Assembly (NCBI RefSeq): GCF_047238345.1
Contig: NZ_JBDFMQ010000001.1
Coordinates: forward strand, 1,426,001 to 1,490,000
Direction of reading: 5' to 3'
DNA from: Shouchella sp047238345
GTDB lineage: Bacteria; Bacillota; Bacilli; Bacillales; Bacillaceae_D
DNA: 64,000 bases
This document shows, piece after piece, positions 43,698 to 52,270 of this stretch. The position numbers and the translations under genes were made by a program. Within the stretch, counting starts at the first letter, position 1. Every line of letters starts with the position of its first letter. The notes beneath the pieces were generated by a model. That model was not told where the DNA came from and searched no databases. It worked only from the letters and a program-made list of their open reading frames with translations.

Positions 43698-44189
43698 TTA
43701 ATTTGCTTCTTCTAGTAAATTTGTGTCGATAAATTCATATGCTTGCTCTTCGGAATATTTTTGCACAACTGCAAGTTCACTTGCTACCATCTGTCTAGCT
43801 TTCTGTAAATGGTGGCGGTCTTGAATATGGAGACCGTTCGAACGCTCAGTTTGCTTTTTCGAAAGCGAAGATACAAGGTGAGCTGCATCAATGATACTTC
43901 CTGTTTTGAGTAAATTTTCTGTGTCACGAGAAAACTGACTCGAAGAAAGGGGGATTTCAGGACCTGTTTTTAATGCATCTGCTACTTGAGTGACTTCAGA
44001 GGAGGAGATGACCTTTCTAAGTCCGGATTCATCAATCCGCGATTCTTGAAGCATAAGTGTTACATCAACGAGTGGAAAATGCAAAATATAATATGACTGT
44101 GTTTCTCCTAAAACACTTTTCTCTTCAATTTCTTGGATCTTTCCGGCCCCATGATAAGGGTAAACAACGTTGTCTCCGACTTTAAACAT
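43698..44189 (-). CDS. CarD-like transcriptional regulator
   Basis: 163 residues. N-terminal CarD/TRCF RNA-polymerase-interaction domain: MFKVGDNVVYPYHGAGKIQEIEE-type start (first 20 residues MFKVGDNVVYPYHGAGKIQE) and YYILHFP, then a helical C-terminal domain. CarD/CdnL proteins bind RNA polymerase beta and stabilise open complexes, often at rRNA promoters. ATG 44189 with GGAGG 7 bases upstream (44201-44197). Not recalled as part of this locus in B. subtilis. Same strand and directly upstream of ispH with a 112-bp gap. Confidence 0.88.
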   Translation of the reverse strand: MFKVGDNVVYPYHGAGKIQEIEEKSVLGETQSYYILHFPLVDVTLMLQESRIDESGLRKVISSSEVTQVADALKTGPEIPLSSSQFSRDTENLLKTGSIIDAAHLVSSLSKKQTERSNGLHIQDRHHLQKARQMVASELAVVQKYSEEQAYEFIDTNLLEEAN

Positions 44190-44293
44190 GGACATTCCTC
44201 CAATCGATTTATACATGTCAGTATAGCACAATTGAAGGCAAATATCAAATTATACTATCGTTATAGGAAGCTTGTCAACAACTAAAATTTGAT

Positions 44294-44866
44294 TTATATA
44301 TAAAGTTTTGGAAGCGATTCCCCGGAAGGTTGTTGCTTTTTTTTAGTAGCCGTAGTTGCGTTCGCAATTGGTTGATTTGATGGACGCTCAATCACCGGTG
44401 CTTGATCTGGAATAGCAACTGCTTGCTGATTATAAGCTTGATCTGAACTAGCTGCAGTCGATTGACCACTCGTCTGCATCTGTTGATCAGACGACGGCTG
44501 TTTCATAGAGCGCATCATTCTCCAGAGAGTGGGAACATTTTTAATGAAAGGTCCGTATTGTTGAACCATAGGGGCGACTTGCTGGGTAATCCCCATGACC
44601 CGTTGTGTATTTTCTAAAATGGTAGCAAAGTTAAGTCCTCCAGATGCACTTCCTAGTGCTTGACTAGTAAGCCGACCGCCTCCGAGTAAGCGAGCTAAAA
44701 TTCCGCCGCCACGGGAAGCGCCTGTAACAGCCTGTTGAATGGGTGCGGATGCCATTGATGCTGTCGGCTGCATAAAGTGTGTAGCTGTTCCTAATAATCG
44801 ACTTGAACCACTTGATAATGGTTGCATAGGAATAGAGCTGGCAGGTGGTCCGTAATATGGCTGCAT
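44294..44866 (-). CDS. yqfQ: YqfQ/VrrA-like protein
   Basis: 190 residues, rich in Gln, Ser, Pro and Ala with no membrane span. The middle (about 50-115) is less repetitive, with GGILARLLGGG and a helical segment rich in Met and Pro. B. subtilis YqfQ and the B. anthracis variable-repeat gene vrrA sit in the same position; the family may be spore-related, but function is unproven. GGAGGACATTGTC lies before the ATG. Divergent from cshB. Confidence 0.7.
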   Translation of the reverse strand: MQPYYGPPASSIPMQPLSSGSSRLLGTATHFMQPTASMASAPIQQAVTGASRGGGILARLLGGGRLTSQALGSASGGLNFATILENTQRVMGITQQVAPMVQQYGPFIKNVPTLWRMMRSMKQPSSDQQMQTSGQSTAASSDQAYNQQAVAIPDQAPVIERPSNQPIANATTATKKKQQPSGESLPKLYI

Positions 44867-44938
44867 GACAATGTCCTCCTACAATGATCTAATAATGTAG
44901 ACTATGCGAAAAACGGGCGTATTGTGCGTATTTTGACC

Positions 44939-44967
44939 TTGGACTTGCTCATGAATTATGATAAAAT
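44939..44967 (+). promoter_or_regulatory. Sigma-A promoter of cshB
   Basis: TTGGAC (44939-44944), 17 bases, TAAAAT (44962-44967). Confidence 0.65.
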
Positions 44968-45007
44968 GAACTATTGCATGAAGGAACTGGAAAAGAGGAA
45001 ATGAATA

Positions 45008-46369
45008 ATGAATGCAGAAAATTTTTTAAGACTAGGAATTACGGATAAATTGCAGCAAGCGCTTGTTGATTCCAATATAGCTAAACCAACTGAAATACAA
45101 GAACGCCTTATACCGGCGATCTTAAACGGTAAAGATGTTATTGGACAATCGCAAACAGGAACTGGAAAAACGTTCGCTTTCTTATTACCAATTGTTGAGA
45201 AGTTAAAACTGGATCAAGAGCAGGTTCAGGCCATTATAACGGCTCCAACAAGAGAACTTGCAAACCAATTATATAATGAGGTAGCAAAACTTATTAAGCC
45301 GTTTGAAGGTGAAGTCTCTGCTCAACTTTATGTTGGAGGTACGGACCGACAAAAACAGCTGGATCGCTTGAAAACAAAACAACCACATATCGTTGTTGGA
45401 ACACCAGGTAGAATTAATGATTTAATTCAGCATAATGCGCTACTTGCATATACGGCTACAACACTTGTGGTTGATGAGGCAGATCAAATGCTTGATATGG
45501 GATTTATTGAAGATGTTGACAAAGTTGCAGGTAAAATGGCGGAGCAGCTACAGATGCTTGTATTTTCAGCAACCATTCCAGAAAAGCTTCAACCGTTTTT
45601 AAAGAAATATATGACGCAGCCACGCCACGTACATGTACAGCCTGAAGCCTTGGCTGCGAAGGCAGTCAAACACCAGCTAGTCCCTGTTCGTCACAAAGAA
45701 AAGCTGACCGTGTTAAAAGAAGTCGTACGTAACATCAACCCTTATTTAGCAATTGTATTTGTGAACACAAAAGAGCAAGCGGACCTTGTAGCAGATGAAT
45801 TAGCAAAAGAAGGATTGAATATTGAACGACTTCATGGTGGACTTCCTTCACGCGAACGTAGAAAAGTGATGAAAAAAGTAGATGATGCAAGTGTACAGTA
45901 CCTAGTTGCTTCTGATCTTGCAGCTAGAGGTATGGATATTAAGGGTGTCACTCATGTCATTAACTACGAATTTCCTGCAGATTTAGATTTTTATGTTCAT
46001 CGAGTAGGGCGTACGGCTCGTGCTGGTGCAGATGGCCTTGCGATGTCTCTATTTGAAAAGACAGACGAGTATGCATGTGGCAAACTTGCGAGCAAAGGGA
46101 TTCAATTTACGTTTGTTGAGTTCAAAGATGGAGAATGGCAACAAGTTAAAGGGCCTATTGGGAGTGGTGGCTTTTCACAAAAGAAACCAGCTACAAATGA
46201 TAAAAGACAGTCGACTTCAAGCTCAACTTCACAACCACAAGAAAGAACCGGTGGAAAAGCGAAAGCCAAAGCGAAAAAGGTTAAGCCTGCATATAAACGA
46301 AAAGCGCGTGTTGCGCAGGAAAAGAAACATCGGAGAGATAATAAAGCGCGTTCCCGTAAAAGTAAGTAA
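45008..46369 (+). CDS. cshB: DEAD-box RNA helicase CshB
   Basis: 453 residues. Cold-shock type RNA helicase. Q motif near residue 27, Walker A GQSQTGTGKTFAF (about 47-59), PTRELANQ, VVDEADQMLDMGF (DEAD, about 153-165), SATIPEKL, and HRVGRTARAGADG at the end of the second RecA domain. The C-terminal tail (about 390-453) is very basic, rich in Lys and Arg, for RNA binding. GGAAAAGAGGAA precedes the ATG. Order cshB-nfo as in B. subtilis (yqfR-yqfS). Confidence 0.95.
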   Translation: MNAENFLRLGITDKLQQALVDSNIAKPTEIQERLIPAILNGKDVIGQSQTGTGKTFAFLLPIVEKLKLDQEQVQAIITAPTRELANQLYNEVAKLIKPFEGEVSAQLYVGGTDRQKQLDRLKTKQPHIVVGTPGRINDLIQHNALLAYTATTLVVDEADQMLDMGFIEDVDKVAGKMAEQLQMLVFSATIPEKLQPFLKKYMTQPRHVHVQPEALAAKAVKHQLVPVRHKEKLTVLKEVVRNINPYLAIVFVNTKEQADLVADELAKEGLNIERLHGGLPSRERRKVMKKVDDASVQYLVASDLAARGMDIKGVTHVINYEFPADLDFYVHRVGRTARAGADGLAMSLFEKTDEYACGKLASKGIQFTFVEFKDGEWQQVKGPIGSGGFSQKKPATNDKRQSTSSSTSQPQERTGGKAKAKAKKVKPAYKRKARVAQEKKHRRDNKARSRKSK

Positions 46370-46384
46370 AGGAGAGTTTAGATA

Positions 46385-47263
46385 ATGTCTTTGTTATTAG
46401 GATCGCATGTATCGATGAGTGGAAAAAAGATGTTGCTTCAATCCAGTGAAGAAGCGGCTGCTTATGGTGCGAACACGTTTATGATTTACACAGGTGCACC
46501 GCAAAATACGCGACGTAAAGCAATTGAAGATTTGAATATCGAAGCTGGAAAGCAGCATATGGAAGAGCATGGTATTCGTGACATTGTCGTTCACGCACCT
46601 TACATTATTAATATTGCCAACACGCAGAAGCCTGAAACGTTTAAACTAGGTGTCGACTTCTTACGTTCGGAGATTGAACGCACAGAAGCTCTTGGTGCGA
46701 AACAAATTGTCTTACATCCAGGGGCGCATGTCGGTGCTGGTCCCGAAGCTGGAATCGAGAAGATTATCGAAGGTTTAAATGAAGTATTAACAGAAAAAAG
46801 AGATGTGCAAATTGCACTTGAAACAATGGCCGGTAAAGGTTCTGAATGTGGTCGAACATTTGAAGAACTAGCTAAGATCATTTCGGGCGTCACCCATAAC
46901 GAACGGTTATCTGTCTGTTTTGATACATGCCACACACATGACGCTGGCTACAATATTGTTGAAGACTTTGACGGCGTATTAGAGTCCTTTGACAAAATCA
47001 TTGGTGCAGATCGAATAAAAGTTGTTCACGTTAATGATTCAAAAAATGAACGACATGCACAAAAAGATCGACATGAAAATATTGGACATGGATATATTGG
47101 CTTGAAGGCGCTTGATTATATTGTTCATCATGATCAATTTAAAGATGTACCAAAAATTTTAGAAACACCGTTTATCGGGGTTGACAAAAAAGACCGTAAA
47201 CCACCTTATGAGCATGAAATTGCGCTATTAAGAAGAGAGCGGACCGATCTTATTGAAAAATAA
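46385..47263 (+). CDS. nfo: Endonuclease IV (AP endonuclease)
   Basis: 292 residues (B. subtilis 297). Cuts DNA 5' to abasic sites in base-excision repair. TIM barrel with trinuclear zinc ligands in VVHAPYIINIAN (about 64-75), IVLHPGAHVG (about 108-117), LETMAGKGSE, CFDTCHTHDAGY (about 178-189) and HVNDSKNE. AAAGGAGAG lies before the ATG, 15 bp after cshB. Confidence 0.97.
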   Translation: MSLLLGSHVSMSGKKMLLQSSEEAAAYGANTFMIYTGAPQNTRRKAIEDLNIEAGKQHMEEHGIRDIVVHAPYIINIANTQKPETFKLGVDFLRSEIERTEALGAKQIVLHPGAHVGAGPEAGIEKIIEGLNEVLTEKRDVQIALETMAGKGSECGRTFEELAKIISGVTHNERLSVCFDTCHTHDAGYNIVEDFDGVLESFDKIIGADRIKVVHVNDSKNERHAQKDRHENIGHGYIGLKALDYIVHHDQFKDVPKILETPFIGVDKKDRKPPYEHEIALLRRERTDLIEK

Positions 47264-47264
47264 T

Positions 47265-47306
47265 AAAAAGAGCACCTCTAGTTTGAAAAAACGAGGTGCT
47301 CTTTTT
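47265..47306. terminator. Bidirectional terminator between nfo and yqfT
   Basis: AAAAAGAGCACCTC (47265-47278) pairs perfectly with GAGGTGCTCTTTTT (47293-47306). Confidence 0.93.
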
Positions 47307-47340
47307 ATTATCTAATGGTAAAATAATGGCAAGAAACCAT

Positions 47341-47604
47341 TTAAAGCATATGGCTGTATTTCTGGAATAACTGGGAAACTGTTGAAGAAACATAGGAATC
47401 AGTTTCTTTGGTTAATTGATAAATAATGGATTCCACTTGTTTTTTATTTCCAACGTTAATGGTGTGTTGCCGTAAAATGCGAAGGACGCTATCCGCCTGT
47501 TCGCTTGATAATGGGTAACCTTGTTTCTCGGCAAGTTGCATAAATTCTTCTTTACTAATCGAATTAATTTTTTGGTTCACGAGCTGTTGCATGATGAAGT
47601 TCAT
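47341..47604 (-). CDS. yqfT: YqfT-like protein (DUF2624)
   Basis: 87 residues, wholly helical with no membrane span: LVNQKINSISKEEFMQLAEK, then a second half with LRILRQHTIN. Size and position match B. subtilis YqfT. Function unknown. The ATG at 47604 has AAGGAGCGGTGCC upstream. It faces nfo across a shared terminator. Confidence 0.75.
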   Translation of the reverse strand: MNFIMQQLVNQKINSISKEEFMQLAEKQGYPLSSEQADSVLRILRQHTINVGNKKQVESIIYQLTKETDSYVSSTVSQLFQKYSHML

Positions 47605-47779
47605 GATGGCACCGCTCCTTAAAATAGTAAGTCTCTCTTACTTTATGTTGTGAAAGAAAAAACAGAACAAAAAAAGGAGTTAACGTCTCTTTTCACGAAT
47701 AAGAGTAAAATATAGGAGATTCGGAAAAGTGTTTTATTATTTGTTATTCTGATTAATGATAAGGGGGGCCAGAAGATCT

Positions 47780-48880
47780 ATGAACCAAAACCAGCTATAC
47801 AAAAATGGCCCTAATAGGAGTACTGATATGTTGCACAAAGAGATAATTGGAAAACAAGACTATCGTAATCAAACGATGTTTACGCTTATTGAAGAATTAA
47901 ATTTACCTTATTTAAAAGTAGATCAAACGTTGAAAGTTGTATCTTGGAATGAGATGTTTAGTTTTTTGACAGACATCAAAAAAGAAGAACTTCAACATTC
48001 TTCACTCAAAGAGTTAGCGATCAGTCATGAAATTGCAGAGTTTTTTCTTAATCAAATTGAACTCAGCTCTAAATATGTGCAAATTACGAAAAATATTTAT
48101 GAGAATGAAGGAAGTGTACTTAATATTACCTTTATTCCAGAAGTAGAAAATGAGCATGTGTGTTATTTTATTATGCTAGAAGATTTATCTTTGCAAACGA
48201 AATATGAGGAACTATTGACGTTTCAACATCAAATGCAAGCGGTATCTCATATTGCAGCTAGCGTTGCACACGAGTTACGTAACCCGCTTTCTGTTATCAA
48301 AGGCTTTTTACAGTTATCGCACTTAACATGTGATTTTCAAAAATATTACAACACCATCATCTCTGAGCTTAATCGTATGAATATTATCATTGAGGACTTT
48401 TTATCTGTTTCTCGAAAAAAATCAAACCGAAAATGGCAATCCCCCTCTAACCTCATCCAATCATTAGTGGAATTAATGAAAGCGGAGTGTCTTTTACACA
48501 GTGTGGAGCTACAGGTGAATTTTGATAAGTCCTTTGCGCTATGCCATGTGAACGAATCGATGTTTAAACAAGTGATGCTCAATTTACTTAGAAACGCGAT
48601 TGAAGCGTTTGACGACGGAGCTTCCTACAAGTATTTAAAAGTATCAAGTAAGGAAGTGGGGGAGTTTGTACATATTGAATTAATTGACAATGGCAAAGGC
48701 ATGCCAAAAGAAGTTGTTGAACAACTTGGGAAACCTTTTTTCACGACTAAAGAAAAAGGAACGGGCGTTGGTATTCCATTATGCAAAAAAATCGTTGAGG
48801 ACCACGGTGGTCATTTTTATGTTTCAAGTGAACGTGATGTAGGGACGAAGGTTGTGATTACGTTTCCTTTGCTTGTCTAA
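47780..48880 (+). CDS. Orphan PAS-domain sensor histidine kinase
   Basis: 366 residues, no membrane span. PAS-like domain (about 30-135), HisKA with phosphoacceptor His164 in AHELRNPLSVIKGFLQL (starting at 163), and a HATPase domain: N box NLLRNAIEAF, G1 DNGKGMP (about 304) and G2 GTGVGIPL (about 326). The HELRNPL-VIKGFLQL pattern resembles phosphorelay kinases that feed Spo0F in Bacillus. No response regulator is nearby, so its partner is likely elsewhere. Start uncertain: ATG 47780 follows AAGGGGGG, while ATG 47828 follows AGGAG at better distance (350 residues). Confidence 0.87.
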   Translation: MNQNQLYKNGPNRSTDMLHKEIIGKQDYRNQTMFTLIEELNLPYLKVDQTLKVVSWNEMFSFLTDIKKEELQHSSLKELAISHEIAEFFLNQIELSSKYVQITKNIYENEGSVLNITFIPEVENEHVCYFIMLEDLSLQTKYEELLTFQHQMQAVSHIAASVAHELRNPLSVIKGFLQLSHLTCDFQKYYNTIISELNRMNIIIEDFLSVSRKKSNRKWQSPSNLIQSLVELMKAECLLHSVELQVNFDKSFALCHVNESMFKQVMLNLLRNAIEAFDDGASYKYLKVSSKEVGEFVHIELIDNGKGMPKEVVEQLGKPFFTTKEKGTGVGIPLCKKIVEDHGGHFYVSSERDVGTKVVITFPLLV

Positions 48881-48998
48881 CATGACTTTTTGTATGTAGC
48901 CTTATAATAGGCTTTTTGTTTGTTGGAAGATCTTAGCGCTTGACGTACGTATCTATATCGTCTATTCTACTTTGGAGCTAAAGGAGGAGGACGTTTGT

Positions 48999-49706
48999 AT
49001 GGAACGAAACCGAAAGAAGCTTATTTCATTATGTCTATTAGGACCTGTTATTGGCCTATTTTTATATACAAATCATCTTACAAATGGACAACTGGAGGAA
49101 CGTGCTTACGGCAATTCCTACGACCCGTTAGAAGAAGATTATGAGCATATTAAAGAAGAGATTGCAATGTTCCATGATGGGTCGTTGGACTCTTTTCCTT
49201 CATATGAAGATAACAAACATGCATGGGAAGATGCTGAACAGATTGGCGACTTTCTTCACGAAGAAAGTGAAGGACACTTTGAAGAGCGTTGGGGCATGTA
49301 CCTCGGACTTATCGCAGAACAAGAAGATGTTGACCCATTTTTAGTTTATGAACTTCTAAAAGTTGAAAGTGGCGACACGTTTGATGAGAATGCGATCGGG
49401 CCAGAGACTAAGTATGGACATGCCTATGGTATGGCTCAATTTATGACGAATACCGCACCGTGGATTGCAGATATGGCGAGTTTAGACTATGAAAAAGACT
49501 ATTTGTTTAATCCGTATTACGCGATTCATTTATCGGTACAATACTTGTCGTTCTTGCATGACCAATATGACAATTGGGATCAAGCATTAACTGCATATCA
49601 TCGAGGAATGGGCGGGATGCAAGCCTATATTGCGGAAAATGGACATGCGAAAAGCGAGTATGCGGTTATGATTCAAAAACAAGCAAAAACCCATGACCTC
49701 TTTTAA
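48999..49706 (+). CDS. Membrane-anchored lytic transglycosylase
   Basis: 235 residues. N-terminal membrane anchor (about 7-24), an acidic linker, and a C-terminal SLT-like lysozyme domain (about 95-230) with the catalytic Glu123 in LLKVESGD, then GHAYGMAQFM and LTAYHRGMGGM. It should cut glycan strands of peptidoglycan outside the membrane. ATG 48999 with AAGGAGGAGG upstream. Separated from the kinase gene by 118 bp and not clearly co-transcribed. I do not recall an ortholog here in B. subtilis. Confidence 0.82.
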   Translation: MERNRKKLISLCLLGPVIGLFLYTNHLTNGQLEERAYGNSYDPLEEDYEHIKEEIAMFHDGSLDSFPSYEDNKHAWEDAEQIGDFLHEESEGHFEERWGMYLGLIAEQEDVDPFLVYELLKVESGDTFDENAIGPETKYGHAYGMAQFMTNTAPWIADMASLDYEKDYLFNPYYAIHLSVQYLSFLHDQYDNWDQALTAYHRGMGGMQAYIAENGHAKSEYAVMIQKQAKTHDLF

Positions 49707-49708
49707 AA

Positions 49709-49738
49709 AACGGCCGACGTGCCGTTTTTGTTTTTGTT
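49709..49738 (+). terminator. Short terminator after the transglycosylase
   Basis: AAAAACGGC, CGAC, GTGCCGTTTTTG: a stem of about 8 bp (AAACGGC with GCCGTTT) followed by T-rich sequence. Confidence 0.6.
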
Positions 49739-49757
49739 AAAAATGAAGAATCATGGC

Positions 49758-49785
49758 TGGACAAATGAGAAAAAGAGAGTATAAT
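49758..49785 (+). promoter_or_regulatory. Sigma-A promoter of znuCB-zur
   Basis: TGGACA (49758-49763), 16 bases, TATAAT (49780-49785). The start point would fall about 49792, directly against the Zur box. Confidence 0.7.
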
Positions 49786-49796
49786 AGGTTGAAGAT

Positions 49797-49817
49797 AAAT
49801 CGGAATCATTCTGAATA
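49797..49817 (+). promoter_or_regulatory. Zur box upstream of znuC
   Basis: The 21 bases match the known Bacillus Zur consensus (AAATCGTAAT-N-ATTACGATTT) at about 15 of 20 defined positions and keep its dyad: left arm AAATCGGAAT, right arm ATTCTGAATA. Lying between the -10 and the znuC ribosome site, it would block transcription when zinc is plentiful. Confidence 0.7.
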
Positions 49818-49828
49818 GGGGGATGGAA

Positions 49829-50599
49829 ATGATTCGCGAAAACTATGTTACCTTAGAGAATATTACATTTGCTTACGGGCGACGTCCGGTACTCAGTGAC
49901 GTTTCATTAACAATAAAAAAAGGTGATTTCCTTGGATTGGTTGGCCCGAACGGCTCTGGGAAGTCAACATTAATTAAAATGATGCTTGGCTTATTGCGGC
50001 CAACTGAAGGTACGGTCAAAGTATTTGATGACTCGATTGAACAGTTTCATCAATGGGATCGCATCGGCTATGTGTCACAAAAAGCAAATAGCTTCAGTAG
50101 TGGCTTTCCTGCTACTGTTTACGAAGTAGTATCAATGGGCTTGTTTGGAAAAGTAGGGCTTTTTCGTTTCATGAAGAAAAAGCATAAAGAAATGGTGTTT
50201 CGTGCTGTCGAGCAAGTAGATATGACGGAGTACTTGTATGAAAATATAGGGGAACTTTCTGGTGGTCAACAGCAGCGTGTCTTTATTGCGCGAGCGCTCG
50301 TGAGCGATCCAGATTTGCTCATTCTTGATGAACCGACAGTAGGAATTGATGCGAAAAGCGTTGCATCGTTTTATGGCTTGCTCCACGAATTAAATCGAGA
50401 TTTAGGAAAAACCCTTTTATTAATTTCTCATGATATCGGAGCGATGACGGATCATGTAAACAAAGTAGCTTGCTTAAATCGGACGATCCATTTTCACGGA
50501 AAAACCGAAGAATTTGCTGCGAAAAAAGACAAGCTGGATTTTTATGGACATGACGTTCATTTGTTAACCCACAGTCATGAAGGAGTAAACCATGCTTAA
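49829..50599 (+). CDS. znuC: Zinc ABC transporter ATP-binding protein
   Basis: 256 residues. Walker A GPNGSGKST (about 36-44), signature LSGGQQQR (about 139), Walker B LLILDEPTVGID, H-loop ISHD. Metal-type (Mn/Zn) branch of ABC ATPases; zinc is inferred from the Zur box and adjoining zur gene. ATG 49829 chosen, since AGGGGG (49817-49822) is 6 bases upstream; ATG 49823 touches that site. No substrate-binding protein (ZnuA) gene is adjacent, so it must lie elsewhere. Overlaps znuB by 8 bp. Confidence 0.93.
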   Translation: MIRENYVTLENITFAYGRRPVLSDVSLTIKKGDFLGLVGPNGSGKSTLIKMMLGLLRPTEGTVKVFDDSIEQFHQWDRIGYVSQKANSFSSGFPATVYEVVSMGLFGKVGLFRFMKKKHKEMVFRAVEQVDMTEYLYENIGELSGGQQQRVFIARALVSDPDLLILDEPTVGIDAKSVASFYGLLHELNRDLGKTLLLISHDIGAMTDHVNKVACLNRTIHFHGKTEEFAAKKDKLDFYGHDVHLLTHSHEGVNHA

Positions 50600-51476
50600 T
50601 GCTTTTTTAACTTATGATTTCCTGCAATATGCGTTATTGACTGGTGTAATGATTGGATTACTCGCTCCTTTATTAGGAGTCTTTTTAGTTGTGAGAAGAA
50701 TGTCTTTAATTGCAGATGCATTATCGCACATCACCTTATCAGGTATTGCTTTTAGTCTCTTGCTTGGAAGCTATATTCCGTTTATGCAAGGGGTCAATCC
50801 GCTTTATATGGGAATGGTCTTTTCAGTGAGTGGCTCACTCTTTATGGAGAAATTACGACAAGTGTATGTTCATTATAAAGAGATCGCTATTCCGATTATC
50901 ATGTCGGCCGGTATAGGGTTAGGTGTAGTATTTATTTCAATGGCTAACGGCTTTAATACAGATTTATTAAATTATTTATTTGGGTCTGTAATTGCTGTTA
51001 ACCGCAGTGATTTTATTACAATTACAGTTATCACCGTTGTTGTATTATTTATTTTGATGATGTTTTATAAAGAACTATTCTTTCTATCGTTTGACGAGGA
51101 GCAAGCACGTGTATCAGGCATTAATCGACGCTTAGTTCATTTAGTATTTATGGTTATGGTTGCGCTTGTTATCGCGGCTTCAATGCGAGTAGTGGGAATT
51201 CTACTCGTCTCCGCTTTAATGACTCTACCTGTTGCAAGCGCAATGCGATTTGCCAAAGGGTTTAAACAATTGTTCGTTTACGCAGTTATTTTTGGGGAAA
51301 TTGCGGTGATTGGTGGCCTTATGCTCGCGTTTCAGCTGAATTTAGCTCCAGGCGGAGTGATTGTACTTCTGGCAGTATTGATCTTATTATTTTCCATCTT
51401 ATTTGGTCGAAATCGTGCAAAACAAGGGCGCTTTCCGTTAAAAAAAAGAACGCAACCTACTAGCCAATCTGAATAA
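50592..51476 (+). CDS. znuB: Zinc ABC transporter permease
   Basis: 294 residues, ABC-3 family with about eight membrane spans. Typical motifs are VRRMSLIADALSHITLSGIA (20 residues, about 35-54) and LLVSALMTLPVASAMRFA. The C-terminal tail is basic. Starts 8 bp inside znuC with AAGGAG upstream and is followed by zur after 47 bp. Zinc as substrate is inferred from context. Confidence 0.94.
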   Translation: MLNAFLTYDFLQYALLTGVMIGLLAPLLGVFLVVRRMSLIADALSHITLSGIAFSLLLGSYIPFMQGVNPLYMGMVFSVSGSLFMEKLRQVYVHYKEIAIPIIMSAGIGLGVVFISMANGFNTDLLNYLFGSVIAVNRSDFITITVITVVVLFILMMFYKELFFLSFDEEQARVSGINRRLVHLVFMVMVALVIAASMRVVGILLVSALMTLPVASAMRFAKGFKQLFVYAVIFGEIAVIGGLMLAFQLNLAPGGVIVLLAVLILLFSILFGRNRAKQGRFPLKKRTQPTSQSE

Positions 51477-51523
51477 AATTCGTTACACTAAAAAGCAAGA
51501 AGTCAAAGAAGAGGGTTGATTGA

Positions 51524-51940
51524 ATGGATGTTTCACATGCACTTAATCGCTTAAAAGAAAAAGGGTACAAGTATACAGATAAACGAGAAGATATGCTGCG
51601 CTTATTCGCAAATGATTCTCGCTACATGACGGCTAAAGATGTATTGGAAAATATGCATGACCAATACCCTTCATTAAGTTTTGATACGATTTACCGAAAT
51701 TTGTCGTTGTTCGCTGACTTAGATTTATTAGAAACAACGGAGCTTGAGGGTGAAAAACGATTTCGATTTAGTTGTCGAACGTCGGAACACCATCATCACT
51801 TAATTTGTTTAGATTGTGGGAAAACAGAGCACTTCCATAATTGCCCGATGGACGAGGAGTTATTTAATCGGTTTCCTAATTTTCAAGTCACAGGTCATAA
51901 GTTTGAAATTTATGGAATGTGTCAGGCTTGTCAGCAATAA
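51524..51940 (+). CDS. zur: Zinc uptake regulator Zur (Fur family)
   Basis: 138 residues. Winged-helix DNA-binding part (about 1-80, with SFDTIYRNLSLFADLDLLE as recognition region) and a dimerisation part with two CxxC zinc sites: CLDCGKTEHFHNC (about 93-105) and CQACQ at the C-terminus. HHHH at 86-89 adds metal ligands. Zur rather than Fur or PerR is inferred from the znuCB context, the Zur box and B. subtilis gene order (yqfV). Autoregulation through the shared promoter is likely. Confidence 0.92.
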   Translation: MDVSHALNRLKEKGYKYTDKREDMLRLFANDSRYMTAKDVLENMHDQYPSLSFDTIYRNLSLFADLDLLETTELEGEKRFRFSCRTSEHHHHLICLDCGKTEHFHNCPMDEELFNRFPNFQVTGHKFEIYGMCQACQQ

Positions 51941-51944
51941 CCAC

Positions 51945-51982
51945 AAAAAAGCAGCGATTGCCATGGCATCGTTGCTTTTTTT
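51945..51982 (+). terminator. Terminator after zur
   Basis: AAAAAAGCAGCGAT (51945-51958) pairs with ATCGTTGCTTTTTT (51968-51981). Confidence 0.9.
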
Positions 51983-52060
51983 GGTGCGCACAATTCCCAT
52001 CTTTTACGCGTGATGAGATTGAATGGTTTGGAGAACCTATTTAACACAAGGGGGGATTAG

Positions 52061-52267
52061 ATGTCACCAGTTGTAATGTGTAACGTATCAAGCTGCCTTC
52101 ATTGGAAAGAAGATAACCACTGTGGTGCGGATAAGATTTTAGTCCAAACGGATAAATTAGAATCTACCTATAACATGGAAACGAGTAAAGAATTAGGAAC
52201 AGGTGAGTTAAGCGAAGTGAAAAAGAGTGAAGAAACATGTTGTCACACGTTTGAACCTAAGGAATAA
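52061..52267 (+). CDS. DUF1540 family cysteine-rich small protein
   Basis: 68 residues with five cysteines: VMCNVSSCLHWKEDNHCGADKI-type pattern (Cys 7, 12 and 21) near the N-terminus and a CC pair at about 60-61. The C-x4-C-x8-C and following A-D-K-I-x-V is the DUF1540 signature, common in spore-formers. Likely binds a metal ion; zinc is only a guess from the adjoining zur. AAGGGGGGATTAG precedes the ATG. It has no obvious Zur box. Confidence 0.75.
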   Translation: MSPVVMCNVSSCLHWKEDNHCGADKILVQTDKLESTYNMETSKELGTGELSEVKKSEETCCHTFEPKE

Positions 52268-52270
52268 TGG

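Noticed and set aside
46020..46385. A 121-codon frame overlapping the 3' end of cshB in another frame
   Set aside because: Arises from the Lys/Arg-rich cshB tail read one frame off; no start site.
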